Assembly (NCBI GenBank): GCA_946480475.1
Contig: CAMLJM010000010.1
Location: 1-64,000, forward strand
From: an uncultured Alphaproteobacteria bacterium
GTDB lineage: Bacteria; Pseudomonadota; Alphaproteobacteria; Micavibrionales; Micavibrionaceae
Length of the DNA stretch: 64,000 nucleotides
Reading direction: 5' to 3'
Positions 22,843 through 30,619 of this stretch are shown piece after piece. The notes below the pieces were generated by a model. The model was given only the letters and a program-made list of their open reading frames with translations. It was not told the origin of the DNA and did not search any database. Position numbers and translations under genes: made by a program. Each line of letters opens with the position of its first letter. Positions within the stretch are counted from its first letter, which is position 1.

Positions 22843-25377
22843 ATGCGTATTCGTAACCTTCTTCTTTCCACAGTCATGTGCGGCAGCGTCGTACTGATGT
22901 CGTCAGCATCATGGTCACAGACAGCGCCCAAAGTGGTTTATAAACCGCAAGGTGAGTGGGCTGTTACGCGGGTAGCAGCGAAGGGTGCAGGCAAGGAACC
23001 ATACTGCACAATGGCGCGCCGCTTCGGTGAAAATGTCATTCTGACTTTTGCGCGTAATGCCAAAGACGAAACTTCGTTGGCCATGGACTTCCAGCCAAAT
23101 ACACTGGCAAAAGGCCAAAGCTACTACGTAACGCTGGACGCCGGACAAAATGAAAAACGCGCCTTTGACGTAACCCCCGTATCTGACAAAGCTATGATTA
23201 TCCGTCTGGGCCAGGATGCGAAGTTCCACGATGCGCTGAATGAGTCAGGCGTTTTGAACGTTGATGTGGCAGGTCTCGCTTTTGAATTCGACGTTCCTGA
23301 TATGTCCAAGGGTCATCAGGATCTGGGCGGTTGCGTTACCAGTATTGTAGAGCCTGCTGCCGGTGAGCCATCCTCTAAACCTGTTGTGACAGCACAAAAT
23401 GATGCGCCTGTTGCACGCCGTGCTACAGATAATATCCTGTCAGCACCAGCCACAGGTGGTGGTATGGCGAGTGTGCCACAGCCGGTTCTTCACGCTGAAG
23501 AACCTATGACGACTGCATCTGCAAGCGAAGCTGAAGCTTTGCGTGAAGAAAATCTCCGTCTGAAGAATGCGCTTGAGCGTGAACGCCGCGAATACGAAGA
23601 CCGTTTCATGCGCGAAAGCGGTAACAGCAGTCAGGTTTCCGAAGTCATGGAAAAACTGAAGTTGCTGGAAAAAGAAAATAGCGATCTGAAATATCAGCTG
23701 GCTGACGCCCGCAGCATGGCACCCAAGGCGGGATCTGTTTCCCCAGCGGCTCCGGCGGCGGCTTGCGTCCCTACAACTGTTTCAGAAGATGATCCAGAGC
23801 AAGCTGCTGAACTTAGCCTGCTGCGTGAGGAAAATACCCGTCTGAAATCAGATATAGCCGCACAGAAAACGGCTATGGTCCAACTTGAGATGCAAGTATC
23901 CCAGGCTAAAACAGATGGTGACAAATCTTCCGCTACAGATACGGCCACGATTGCGCGCCTTCAATCCCGTATTGATGAACTGACAGCGCAGAATTCCAAA
24001 CTGCAATCTGATGTCGTATCGGCACAGGCGTCTGCTTCTACAGCGTCGTCAGTCGCTTCTGATGATTCCATTTCTGTTGCACAACTCCGGTCTGTAGAGG
24101 CGCAGCTGAAGTCTGTTGAGACAGAGCGTGACAACCTGCGTGCGCAGATCGAGAAAATGGGCAGTGGCCAGGAAGAGGGGCTGTTAAAGCTTTCCGGTTC
24201 CGATTGGAACCTGGAGCAGGCGACACGTCGCTATAACGAAGCCGAGCGTGAAATTCGTCGCCTGGGTTCCCAGCTTGAGCAGGCGCGCACGCAATGCTCT
24301 GCCGAGAAAAAGGAAATCGAATATATGCTGTTCGATCCTGAAATCGCCACGGAACAGCAAATTAGCAAATTGATGACGCTGGAAAAAGAGCTGGATGCGG
24401 CAAAAGCTGAACTGGCGCGCAAGGATACTGAGGTCAGTGCCAAGGTTAGCGAATATGAGCAACAAATTGCCAAGCTGCAGGCTGAGTCAGCTTCGACTAA
24501 GGTATCTGAAGTGGAGATGACTGCACTGAAGAATGAATTGGCTGCTTCTTCAAATAATACATCTGCGGAAGTCGCCCGTTTGAAAGCTGAGAAAGAGACT
24601 ATGGCGCAGCGCGTAGCCCAACTGGAGGCGAAGCTGGCATCGTCAGTCCAGCCTGCAGCGGGGACGCCGCAGGCTCTTGTTCAGGAGCAACAAATTGCGT
24701 CTGTACAATCTGTGCCAGCTTCTGTTGAGGTTGAATCAATTGAGCCTCCGGGGGCAAACTTGCGCCCTGGCCAAGTATCGCCACGCGATGATGTTTCATC
24801 AGCGCCTCTGGCTCTGGCGCCTAAATCTGCCGTTGCTGAAGACAGCTTTGTTCCGACGCAGCCTGTTGTTGATCCTGTCGTGCAGGCGATAGCTCCTCAG
24901 CCGGATGCTGTTGCTTCCCCATCATCAAGCTTGATTACAGCAGATGCGCTTTCTGCACAGCTGCGCCAAGCGGGAGTTTCACTGAGCGGTAACGTCAAGA
25001 AGGCTGAGAATGTTTCCGGGCCTGCGTTCGTAGCATATAGCTGGGATGCAAGTGGCTTATTCGGCAGTGCTGAACAGAAGCCGATGTCTAACCCTGAACA
25101 ATTCCAGACTATGGTGAATCAGTATCTGGATAAAACTAAATCCCGCTGTGCGGGTGACTTTGCGGCATCTCCTGTGCCGACACAATCTGCAGGTAGCGTA
25201 CAAGTTTCTGCCTATGAGATTGCGTGCATAAGCAAGGATGGCACGGGCGCTACGGCAGCTCTTGCTTTCTATGGTAAGGATGGCCTGTTTACGACTGTAG
25301 CCCATGAGTCCAGCATGGACACCATGGATATGGCCATGGATGCACGTGATCGCGTCATCGCAAGTGTGATTAAATAG
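22843..25377 (+). CDS. Large secreted coiled-coil protein with paired-Cys N-terminal domain
   Basis: An 844-residue exported protein. A signal peptide (about 1-26) is followed by a domain (about 30-168) with C55 and C164, homologous to the start of the protein at 20422. Residues about 225-610 are dominated by coiled coil, broken by Ser/Ala linkers. A Pro/Ala/Val-rich region (about 615-700) leads to a C-terminal globular domain (about 705-844) with two more cysteines (SRCAGDF, EIACISK) expected to pair in the periplasm. I recognise no named family. A GGAG precedes the ATG and a strong terminator follows. A structural or scaffold role in the envelope is inferred. Confidence 0.75.
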   Translation: MRIRNLLLSTVMCGSVVLMSSASWSQTAPKVVYKPQGEWAVTRVAAKGAGKEPYCTMARRFGENVILTFARNAKDETSLAMDFQPNTLAKGQSYYVTLDAGQNEKRAFDVTPVSDKAMIIRLGQDAKFHDALNESGVLNVDVAGLAFEFDVPDMSKGHQDLGGCVTSIVEPAAGEPSSKPVVTAQNDAPVARRATDNILSAPATGGGMASVPQPVLHAEEPMTTASASEAEALREENLRLKNALERERREYEDRFMRESGNSSQVSEVMEKLKLLEKENSDLKYQLADARSMAPKAGSVSPAAPAAACVPTTVSEDDPEQAAELSLLREENTRLKSDIAAQKTAMVQLEMQVSQAKTDGDKSSATDTATIARLQSRIDELTAQNSKLQSDVVSAQASASTASSVASDDSISVAQLRSVEAQLKSVETERDNLRAQIEKMGSGQEEGLLKLSGSDWNLEQATRRYNEAEREIRRLGSQLEQARTQCSAEKKEIEYMLFDPEIATEQQISKLMTLEKELDAAKAELARKDTEVSAKVSEYEQQIAKLQAESASTKVSEVEMTALKNELAASSNNTSAEVARLKAEKETMAQRVAQLEAKLASSVQPAAGTPQALVQEQQIASVQSVPASVEVESIEPPGANLRPGQVSPRDDVSSAPLALAPKSAVAEDSFVPTQPVVDPVVQAIAPQPDAVASPSSSLITADALSAQLRQAGVSLSGNVKKAENVSGPAFVAYSWDASGLFGSAEQKPMSNPEQFQTMVNQYLDKTKSRCAGDFAASPVPTQSAGSVQVSAYEIACISKDGTGATAALAFYGKDGLFTTVAHESSMDTMDMAMDARDRVIASVIK

Positions 25378-25396
25378 GCGCTAAATTGGTTAAAAT

Positions 25397-25424
25397 AAAA
25401 CAGGCCCTTAGGGGCCTGTTTTTT
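25397..25424. terminator. Bidirectional intrinsic terminator
   Basis: CAGGCCC (25401-25407) and GGGCCTG (25412-25418) form a GC-rich stem with a TTAG loop, flanked by AAAA on the left and TTTTTT on the right. It works on the plus strand for the coiled-coil gene. The A-run on the other side suits the minus-strand phaR gene as well, so the two convergent units share it. Confidence 0.88.
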
Positions 25425-25440
25425 ATTCCTGATCTTTTGA

Positions 25441-26034
25441 TTAGCGATTGCCGCCCATCATCTTGTTCAACTCGGCCTGCATGGTGGCAATGTTTTTCTT
25501 CAGAACTTCCATGCGCTCTTCGGCATTCTTACCCATCGGTCCCATGAAAGGGGCCCAGGCCTTCATCGCGTTTTCAAACATTTCCATGTTTTTGCGTGTC
25601 AGATCTTCCATGGTCGACATGGCCGAGGCAGGGTTCATCATCTGGGCCATCGGATTGGCGCCGCCGCCCATTTTGCCAAACTGTTCGCGGAACTGTTCCT
25701 GGTTCTTGGTGAATGCTTCGAAGCTCTGCTCCAGATAGCTAGGCACCAGGTTTTGAAGGTTATCACCGTAGAAGCCGATGAATTGGCGCAGGAAGTTTGT
25801 AGGCAGCATGTTATGGCCTTTGGACTCCTGATCAACAATGATCTGCGTCAGTACAGAACGTGTAAGGTCTTCGCCGGTTTTCGCATCGTATACGACAAAG
25901 TCACGGTTCTCTTTCACCATCGTGCAGAGATCATCCAGCGTGACATAAGAGCTGCGGCCTGTGTCATAAAGACGGCGGTTCGCATACTTTTTAATTACGG
26001 TGGGTTTGTCGGATTTCGGTTTTGCGGTCATCAT
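25441..26034 (-). CDS. phaR: PHB synthesis repressor PhaR
   Basis: DNA- and PHB-binding repressor of phasin and PHB genes. The 197-residue protein starts with the PHB_acc N-terminal domain (VIKKYANRRLYDTGRSSYVTL, then FVVYDAKTGEDLTRSVLTQII), the hallmark of PhaR. The middle has LPTNFLRQFIGFYGDNL, and the tail is Met/Gln/Asn-rich and helical (KNMEMFENAMKAWAPF). The frame is open to 26166 but would overlap phaC; the ATG at 26034 has AGG 7 bases upstream and is preferred, with 26031 as the alternative. It is divergent from phaC. Confidence 0.92.
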   Translation of the reverse strand: MMTAKPKSDKPTVIKKYANRRLYDTGRSSYVTLDDLCTMVKENRDFVVYDAKTGEDLTRSVLTQIIVDQESKGHNMLPTNFLRQFIGFYGDNLQNLVPSYLEQSFEAFTKNQEQFREQFGKMGGGANPMAQMMNPASAMSTMEDLTRKNMEMFENAMKAWAPFMGPMGKNAEERMEVLKKNIATMQAELNKMMGGNR

Positions 26035-26148
26035 ATCAGTACCTGTTTTTGTAACAATGTCTTGGAACCCATTGTCATTATGCACAGAAATGCCCCTGCG
26101 CAAAGAGTTTCTATGGTTTGAAGGGGGCTTATACAATATAGTCCGGTT

Positions 26149-27240
26149 ATGTCTGCTAACGATCAAATGAATGCTGAGCTTGAGGTTTTACGTCGGGGAC
26201 CACGACCTTTGCCTATGTTTGTAGGTATGGCGGGGTTGCTTGCTGCATCGCAAAAAGAACAGTTAAAAATGATAGAGGGATTAAAGCTTTATCAGGCCCA
26301 TCCTTACAAAAGACCATCTACAGAGGATGTTGTAATATGGCAAAGCAACGAGGTTACACTGAGGCATATTTCCTCATTAGGTAAAAAGCATCTGCTGCTG
26401 GTGCCGTCTATGATCAATCGTTCGGTAATTATGGATCTGCTGCCGCAGCGTTCTTTTGCCCGGTGGCTTTCAACGCAGGGGATTGATGTTTATATCCTGG
26501 ACTGGGGCGAACCCACAAAGGATTCTGGTCAGCAAAATCTCGATGATGTTTTACATCAGAAATTGCTTTCATCACTATTGTTTTTAAATGATAAAATTGG
26601 ATCATTTAATGCTTTAGGTTATTGTATGGGCGGTACGCTGTTAGCGGGCGCAGTTCATCTGAAACCTGAGGGTTTGAACAAAGTAATTTACCTAGCGGCA
26701 CCATGGGATTTCCTGGGCGGTAACCGTCAGCTGCAGCAACAGGTCCTGATGGGTACGGCCTCAGCGTTACAAATGACAGAGTCTGGAAGACCGTTGCCGA
26801 GCAACTGGATACAATCGGTTTTTGCCGCTGTGAATGCCGAACGCAATATTCATAAATTTGCTGACTTCGCCGCCATGGATCAGGACAGCGAAAGGGCACG
26901 GATGTTTGTGGCGGTTGAGGATTGGCTTAATGATGGCGTCGATCTGCCTCCCGCGTTGGCCCGGACATGCGTGGTAGACTGGTATGGTCAGAACAAGCCG
27001 GCAAAAGGCGAATGGATCGTGGGAGGAACTCCCGTTGATCCCTCGCAGACGAAAAACCCGGTTCTGGTCGTGACGTCTTCGACAGATAGGTTGGTGCCCG
27101 AAGAGTCATCTCATGCACTGGCTAACTTGATACCGCACGCAAGGTTGCTTCAGTCGAGTTGTGGGCATATTGGCATGATGACGAGCGCCAGGGCACAGAC
27201 GGAAGTATGGAAACCCATTGCTCAATGGCTTTTAGGCTAG
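26149..27240 (+). CDS. phaC: Polyhydroxyalkanoate synthase, short (class III-like) form
   Basis: Polymerises 3-hydroxyacyl-CoA into PHA. The 363-residue alpha/beta hydrolase has the lipase-like box GYCMGG with nucleophile C159, acid D312 in STDRLVPE and base H339 in SCGHIGMM. It lacks the long N-terminal domain of class I synthases, so it resembles PhaC of class III or IV, which need a partner subunit (PhaE or PhaR of Bacillus type). No such partner is in the window. The PhaR here is the unrelated regulator. The stop shares CTAG with the convergent hypothetical gene. Confidence 0.85.
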   Translation: MSANDQMNAELEVLRRGPRPLPMFVGMAGLLAASQKEQLKMIEGLKLYQAHPYKRPSTEDVVIWQSNEVTLRHISSLGKKHLLLVPSMINRSVIMDLLPQRSFARWLSTQGIDVYILDWGEPTKDSGQQNLDDVLHQKLLSSLLFLNDKIGSFNALGYCMGGTLLAGAVHLKPEGLNKVIYLAAPWDFLGGNRQLQQQVLMGTASALQMTESGRPLPSNWIQSVFAAVNAERNIHKFADFAAMDQDSERARMFVAVEDWLNDGVDLPPALARTCVVDWYGQNKPAKGEWIVGGTPVDPSQTKNPVLVVTSSTDRLVPEESSHALANLIPHARLLQSSCGHIGMMTSARAQTEVWKPIAQWLLG

Positions 27241-27860
27241 TGCAAACGATTACGCGTCGAGAGAGTTGTTCTTCGGGCGTAAAGGCTGCCTTCCCTAATA
27301 ATGTAGCATTTATCAAAGTTCTCTGCCCACGGTGGAAGCGGGATACTTTCTTCAATTGTTTTTGTAAGTTTCTTTAAGGCATCTTTAACAGCATCGCGCT
27401 GGTCACCTTTATAAGCGTACTGGCGGCAGGTAAATGTTCCATCTTCTCGGGGTGCGCCCGTCATAAGGAAGAGTTCTGGCGTCCTATGGGGATGTAGATA
27501 GAAGAATACTGTTCCCGGCTGTTCCGGATTTTGTCCGTTTGGGAAAATTGAAACCACGCGCTCCATATGAATGTGGCGTCCTTTGGGTAATTCGCTTTCC
27601 CGTGGTGTCAGATCGGCGATTTCGATTCTAAGACCCGCAACATCTGCTGCATGAGAAATGCCGCTACGTGGCCAGAATGTATTCAGTGTCCACGTATCTT
27701 GCCGGGTGCATTTCAAAGTAGATTCTAGAATAGGGGCAATAGCAGACAATATCTGTTGCGCGCACTCATCAGCCTGATGGGCCGATATGCGGGAGTCGAG
27801 AAAGCTCTCTTCTAAGGCGCATCGGTTAAACACGCCGCTTTTATTTCCGGTGTTAGTCAT
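27237..27860 (-). CDS. Hypothetical protein, 207 aa
   Basis: I do not recognise this gene. The 207-residue product is soluble, without signal peptide or membrane segment. It has a helical N-terminal half ([22 protein letters not shown]) and a beta-rich centre with [16 protein letters not shown]. The C-terminal part is charged. It sits between phaC and phaA on the opposite strand, sharing a CTAG double stop with phaC, and its start region faces the phaA promoter. No ribosome site is obvious. A role in PHB metabolism is suggested only by position. Confidence 0.6.
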   Translation of the reverse strand: MTNTGNKSGVFNRCALEESFLDSRISAHQADECAQQILSAIAPILESTLKCTRQDTWTLNTFWPRSGISHAADVAGLRIEIADLTPRESELPKGRHIHMERVVSIFPNGQNPEQPGTVFFYLHPHRTPELFLMTGAPREDGTFTCRQYAYKGDQRDAVKDALKKLTKTIEESIPLPPWAENFDKCYIIREGSLYARRTTLSTRNRLH

Positions 27861-27911
27861 GAGGGCAACTTAACACCGCACAATTTAATATGCCAAATTA
27901 TGAAAATGATA

Positions 27912-27926
27912 TGCTGCAAAGCAGCA
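27912..27926. promoter_or_regulatory. Candidate PhaR operator upstream of phaA
   Basis: TGCTGC-AAA-GCAGCA is a perfect 6-bp palindrome around three bases and contains CTGC-N3-GCAG, the consensus I recall for PhaR of Rhodobacter sphaeroides. It lies 82 bases upstream of the phaA ATG, a suitable place to repress the phaAB operon. It also lies near the start of the divergent hypothetical gene, so both could be controlled. Confidence 0.55.
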
Positions 27927-28007
27927 GAATGCTTGGCTTCCCTTGCAATCCCGGCTGTTCTGGCAATAATGAAGCAGTCTTTTCGCCCTCTTAAAGGAGC
28001 TTCCCAA

Positions 28008-29219
28008 ATGTCCCAAAATGATCCCATCGTTATTGTCGCCGCTAAACGTACCCCCATCGGTTCTTTTAATGGGGGCTTGGCCAGTGTGCGCGCTCATGAA
28101 TTGGGCGCCCATATCATTAAGAGTGTTGTGGCTGATGCAGGCATCAAGATCGATGAGGTTGATGAAGTTCTAATGGGGCAGGTGCTGACGGCGGGCGAGG
28201 GCCAGAACCCGGCGCGTCAGGCTGCCATTCTGGCGGGCGTGCCCAAAGATCGTACAGCCATGACCATTAATCAGGTGTGCGGTTCAGGCCTGCGCTCTGT
28301 GGCGCTCGGTCTGCAAGCGATTGCCAATGATGATGCCAAAGTTGTCGTAGCGGGCGGTCAGGAAAATATGAGCCTGGCCCCGCATTGCATGCATCTGCGC
28401 AATGGCACAAAAATGGGTAACACTGAGTTCGTCGATACGATGATCAAGGACGGCCTGTGGGATGCGTTCAATGGTTATCACATGGGCATCACCGCTGAAA
28501 ATATTGCCGAGAAGTATCAAATCACGCGCGTAGCGCAGGATGAATTTGCTGCCGGTTCCCAGCAAAAGGCCGAGAAGGCTATTCATGACGGTAAATTCAA
28601 ATCCGAAATTGTACCTGTGACGATCAAAGGCAAGAAAGAAGACATCGTTGTCGATAAGGATGAATTCCCGCGTGCAGGTGTGACGGCTGAGAGCTTGACC
28701 AAACTGCGTCCGGCCTTCAAACCGGATGGAACGGTAACGGCGGCAAACGCATCTGGTTTAAATGACGGTGCGGCGGCAGTTGTATTGATGCGTGCCAGCG
28801 AAGCGAAGAAGCGTGGCCTGAAGGTCCTGGCGACAATTCGTTCGTGGGCAACCGCGGGTGTCGATCCGGCTGTGATGGGTACGGGGCCGATTCCGGCGTC
28901 ACGTAAGGCGCTTGAGAAAGCAGGCTGGAGTGTTAAGGACCTTGATCTTGTTGAATCAAATGAAGCGTTCGCCGCACAGGCTTGCTGTGTCATGAAAGAA
29001 CTGGGGCTTGATGCGTCCAGGGTGAATGTGAATGGGGGTGCGATTGCGCTCGGTCACCCGATTGGCGCATCCGGCACCCGTGTTCTGGTGACATTGCTGC
29101 ATGAGATGGCGCGCCGGGATGTGTCCAAAGGTCTGGCGACCCTGTGCATCGGCGGCGGTATGGGAATCGCGATGTGCGTCGAGCGTGATAAATCGCTTGA
29201 TTTGAAATCGGTTGCTTAA
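28008..29219 (+). CDS. phaA: Acetyl-CoA acetyltransferase (beta-ketothiolase)
   Basis: Condenses two acetyl-CoA to acetoacetyl-CoA, the first step of PHB synthesis; it can also act in fatty acid breakdown. The 403-residue thiolase has nucleophile C91 in [10 protein letters not shown], the histidine in [10 protein letters not shown] and the second cysteine C380 in LCIGGGMG. The frame extends to 27900 but the ATG at 28008 is preceded by AAAGGAG, and thiolases begin with the [12 protein letters not shown] strand found right after it. The candidate PhaR site lies inside the rejected extension. phaB follows 27 bases later. Confidence 0.95.
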   Translation: MSQNDPIVIVAAKRTPIGSFNGGLASVRAHELGAHIIKSVVADAGIKIDEVDEVLMGQVLTAGEGQNPARQAAILAGVPKDRTAMTINQVCGSGLRSVALGLQAIANDDAKVVVAGGQENMSLAPHCMHLRNGTKMGNTEFVDTMIKDGLWDAFNGYHMGITAENIAEKYQITRVAQDEFAAGSQQKAEKAIHDGKFKSEIVPVTIKGKKEDIVVDKDEFPRAGVTAESLTKLRPAFKPDGTVTAANASGLNDGAAAVVLMRASEAKKRGLKVLATIRSWATAGVDPAVMGTGPIPASRKALEKAGWSVKDLDLVESNEAFAAQACCVMKELGLDASRVNVNGGAIALGHPIGASGTRVLVTLLHEMARRDVSKGLATLCIGGGMGIAMCVERDKSLDLKSVA

Positions 29220-29246
29220 GTTTTTTAAAAGAGAAGGGGTGAGACA

Positions 29247-29969
29247 ATGACGAAGGTTGCAGTGGTTACAGGCGGTACACGTGGTATCGGTTATGATATT
29301 ACGGTGGCGCTGACCAAAGAAGGGTACAAGGTGGCGGCCTTTTATCATGGTAATGAAGAAGCGGCCCAGGCCTGTGCTAAGGAAAGTGGCGCCGCGATCT
29401 ATAAGGTCAATGTGACGGATTACCAGTCCTGCCTTGATACGTGTGCGCAGATTGAAAAGGATCTCGGGCCTATCGCGATCCTCGTCAATAATGCCGGTAA
29501 AACCAACGATGGCATGATGCATAAAATGTCACACGAAGCATGGTTTGATGTGATCGATACCAATCTGACATCCTGCTTCAATATGTGCCGCGCGGTTATA
29601 AATGGCATGCGTGAACGTGGTTATGGCCGTATCATCAATATTAGCTCGATCAACGGTCAAAAGGGGCAGTTTGGGCAGACAAACTACTCCGCAGCGAAAG
29701 CTGGTATGTTAGGTTTTACCAAAGCTTTGGCGATGGAAAGTGCCGCCAAAGGTATTACTGTGAATGCAATCTGCCCCGGTTATATCCAGACAGAAATGAC
29801 AGGCAAGATGAAGCCGGAAATTCTGGATTCGATCATCAAGCAAATTCCTGTTGGCCGTATGGGTACACCTGAAGAAATTGCAGCGGCAGTCGTATTTCTT
29901 GCATCCGATCAGGCAAGTTTCATCACGGGTTCTACGCTTTCCGCCAATGGCGGCCAGTATATGGCATAG
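29247..29969 (+). CDS. phaB: Acetoacetyl-CoA reductase
   Basis: NADPH-dependent short-chain dehydrogenase that makes (R)-3-hydroxybutyryl-CoA for PhaC. The 240 residues show the glycine motif TGGTRGIG (8-15), NNAG at 81-84, N106, the catalytic serine in NISSINGQKGQFGQ, Y147 and K151 in YSAAK, and the PGYIQTEMT loop that places the cofactor. The asparagine-Gly block NGQKGQFGQTNY is characteristic of PhaB. The start has an AGGGG ribosome site. It forms an operon with phaA and a cyclic-nucleotide-binding protein that starts 9 bases after its stop. Confidence 0.95.
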   Translation: MTKVAVVTGGTRGIGYDITVALTKEGYKVAAFYHGNEEAAQACAKESGAAIYKVNVTDYQSCLDTCAQIEKDLGPIAILVNNAGKTNDGMMHKMSHEAWFDVIDTNLTSCFNMCRAVINGMRERGYGRIINISSINGQKGQFGQTNYSAAKAGMLGFTKALAMESAAKGITVNAICPGYIQTEMTGKMKPEILDSIIKQIPVGRMGTPEEIAAAVVFLASDQASFITGSTLSANGGQYMA

Positions 29970-29978
29970 GTCATTCGT

Positions 29979-30509
29979 ATGGCTGAACCAGGTATTCTTG
30001 AACGTCGCGCTGTTTCCAAAGGGGAGACGATTATCTTCCAGGGTGAAATGGGTGTATCGGCTTTCCTGATTCAATCCGGTGAAGTTGTTGTTTTTACGGA
30101 ATCTGATGGTAAGCGCGTAGAATTGGCCCGCATGGGTGCGGGTCAGATTATTGGTGAAATGGCGCTTGTCGTTGATACGCCGCGCACGGCGACGGTGCAG
30201 GCGTTGACGGAATGCAATCTGATTATCATTACGCGCGACACTTTGAATGCCAAGCTCGAAAAAAGCGATCCCACGGTGCGGGCGCTTGTAACTATGTTGA
30301 TGAAACGCTTGTTGCAATCAAATAAAGCACAATTGCGTAAGGGCGGTGATCTTGATGATATGCTGGAAGTTGTTTCCGCCATCTATCAAGAACTTCACTC
30401 ATCCCTGCCGGTACAGCAGAAGAAAAGCCTTGAGCTTTCATTATTACCGCCCATGGAAGCTTTCCTGAATTCCATTAAGGATTTTCGCAAGCGTTACGCC
30501 CTTGATTAG
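29979..30509 (+). CDS. Cyclic nucleotide-binding domain protein
   Basis: A 176-residue soluble protein made of one cyclic nucleotide-binding domain (about 3-115) and a helical tail. The phosphate-binding cassette reads GEMALVVDTPRTATV (59-73), with the glutamate E60 and arginine R69 needed to hold the cyclic phosphate, so ligand binding looks intact. There is no DNA-binding helix-turn-helix, so it is not a Crp-type regulator. The C-terminal region (VSAIYQELHSSL...FLNSIKDFRKRYALD) has no match I know. It lies 9 bases after phaB and probably shares its transcript. Confidence 0.85.
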   Translation: MAEPGILERRAVSKGETIIFQGEMGVSAFLIQSGEVVVFTESDGKRVELARMGAGQIIGEMALVVDTPRTATVQALTECNLIIITRDTLNAKLEKSDPTVRALVTMLMKRLLQSNKAQLRKGGDLDDMLEVVSAIYQELHSSLPVQQKKSLELSLLPPMEAFLNSIKDFRKRYALD

Positions 30510-30619
30510 GGTGCATTTCTTGTGGCTTTAGGCTGTTTTTTTCCTCTCTATGCCTTCATAGTTTTACCACAGTGACGTATATAAATAGGACATACCTATT
30601 ATTCGTCCTGAGGGCTGCT

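Noticed and set aside
26035..26166. N-terminal extension of phaR
   Set aside because: It would overlap the phaC start, and the PhaR domain begins right after the chosen ATG.
29709..30317. 202-residue antisense frame over phaB and the CNB gene
   Set aside because: It runs opposite two well-supported genes, is His/Arg-rich and has no domain.
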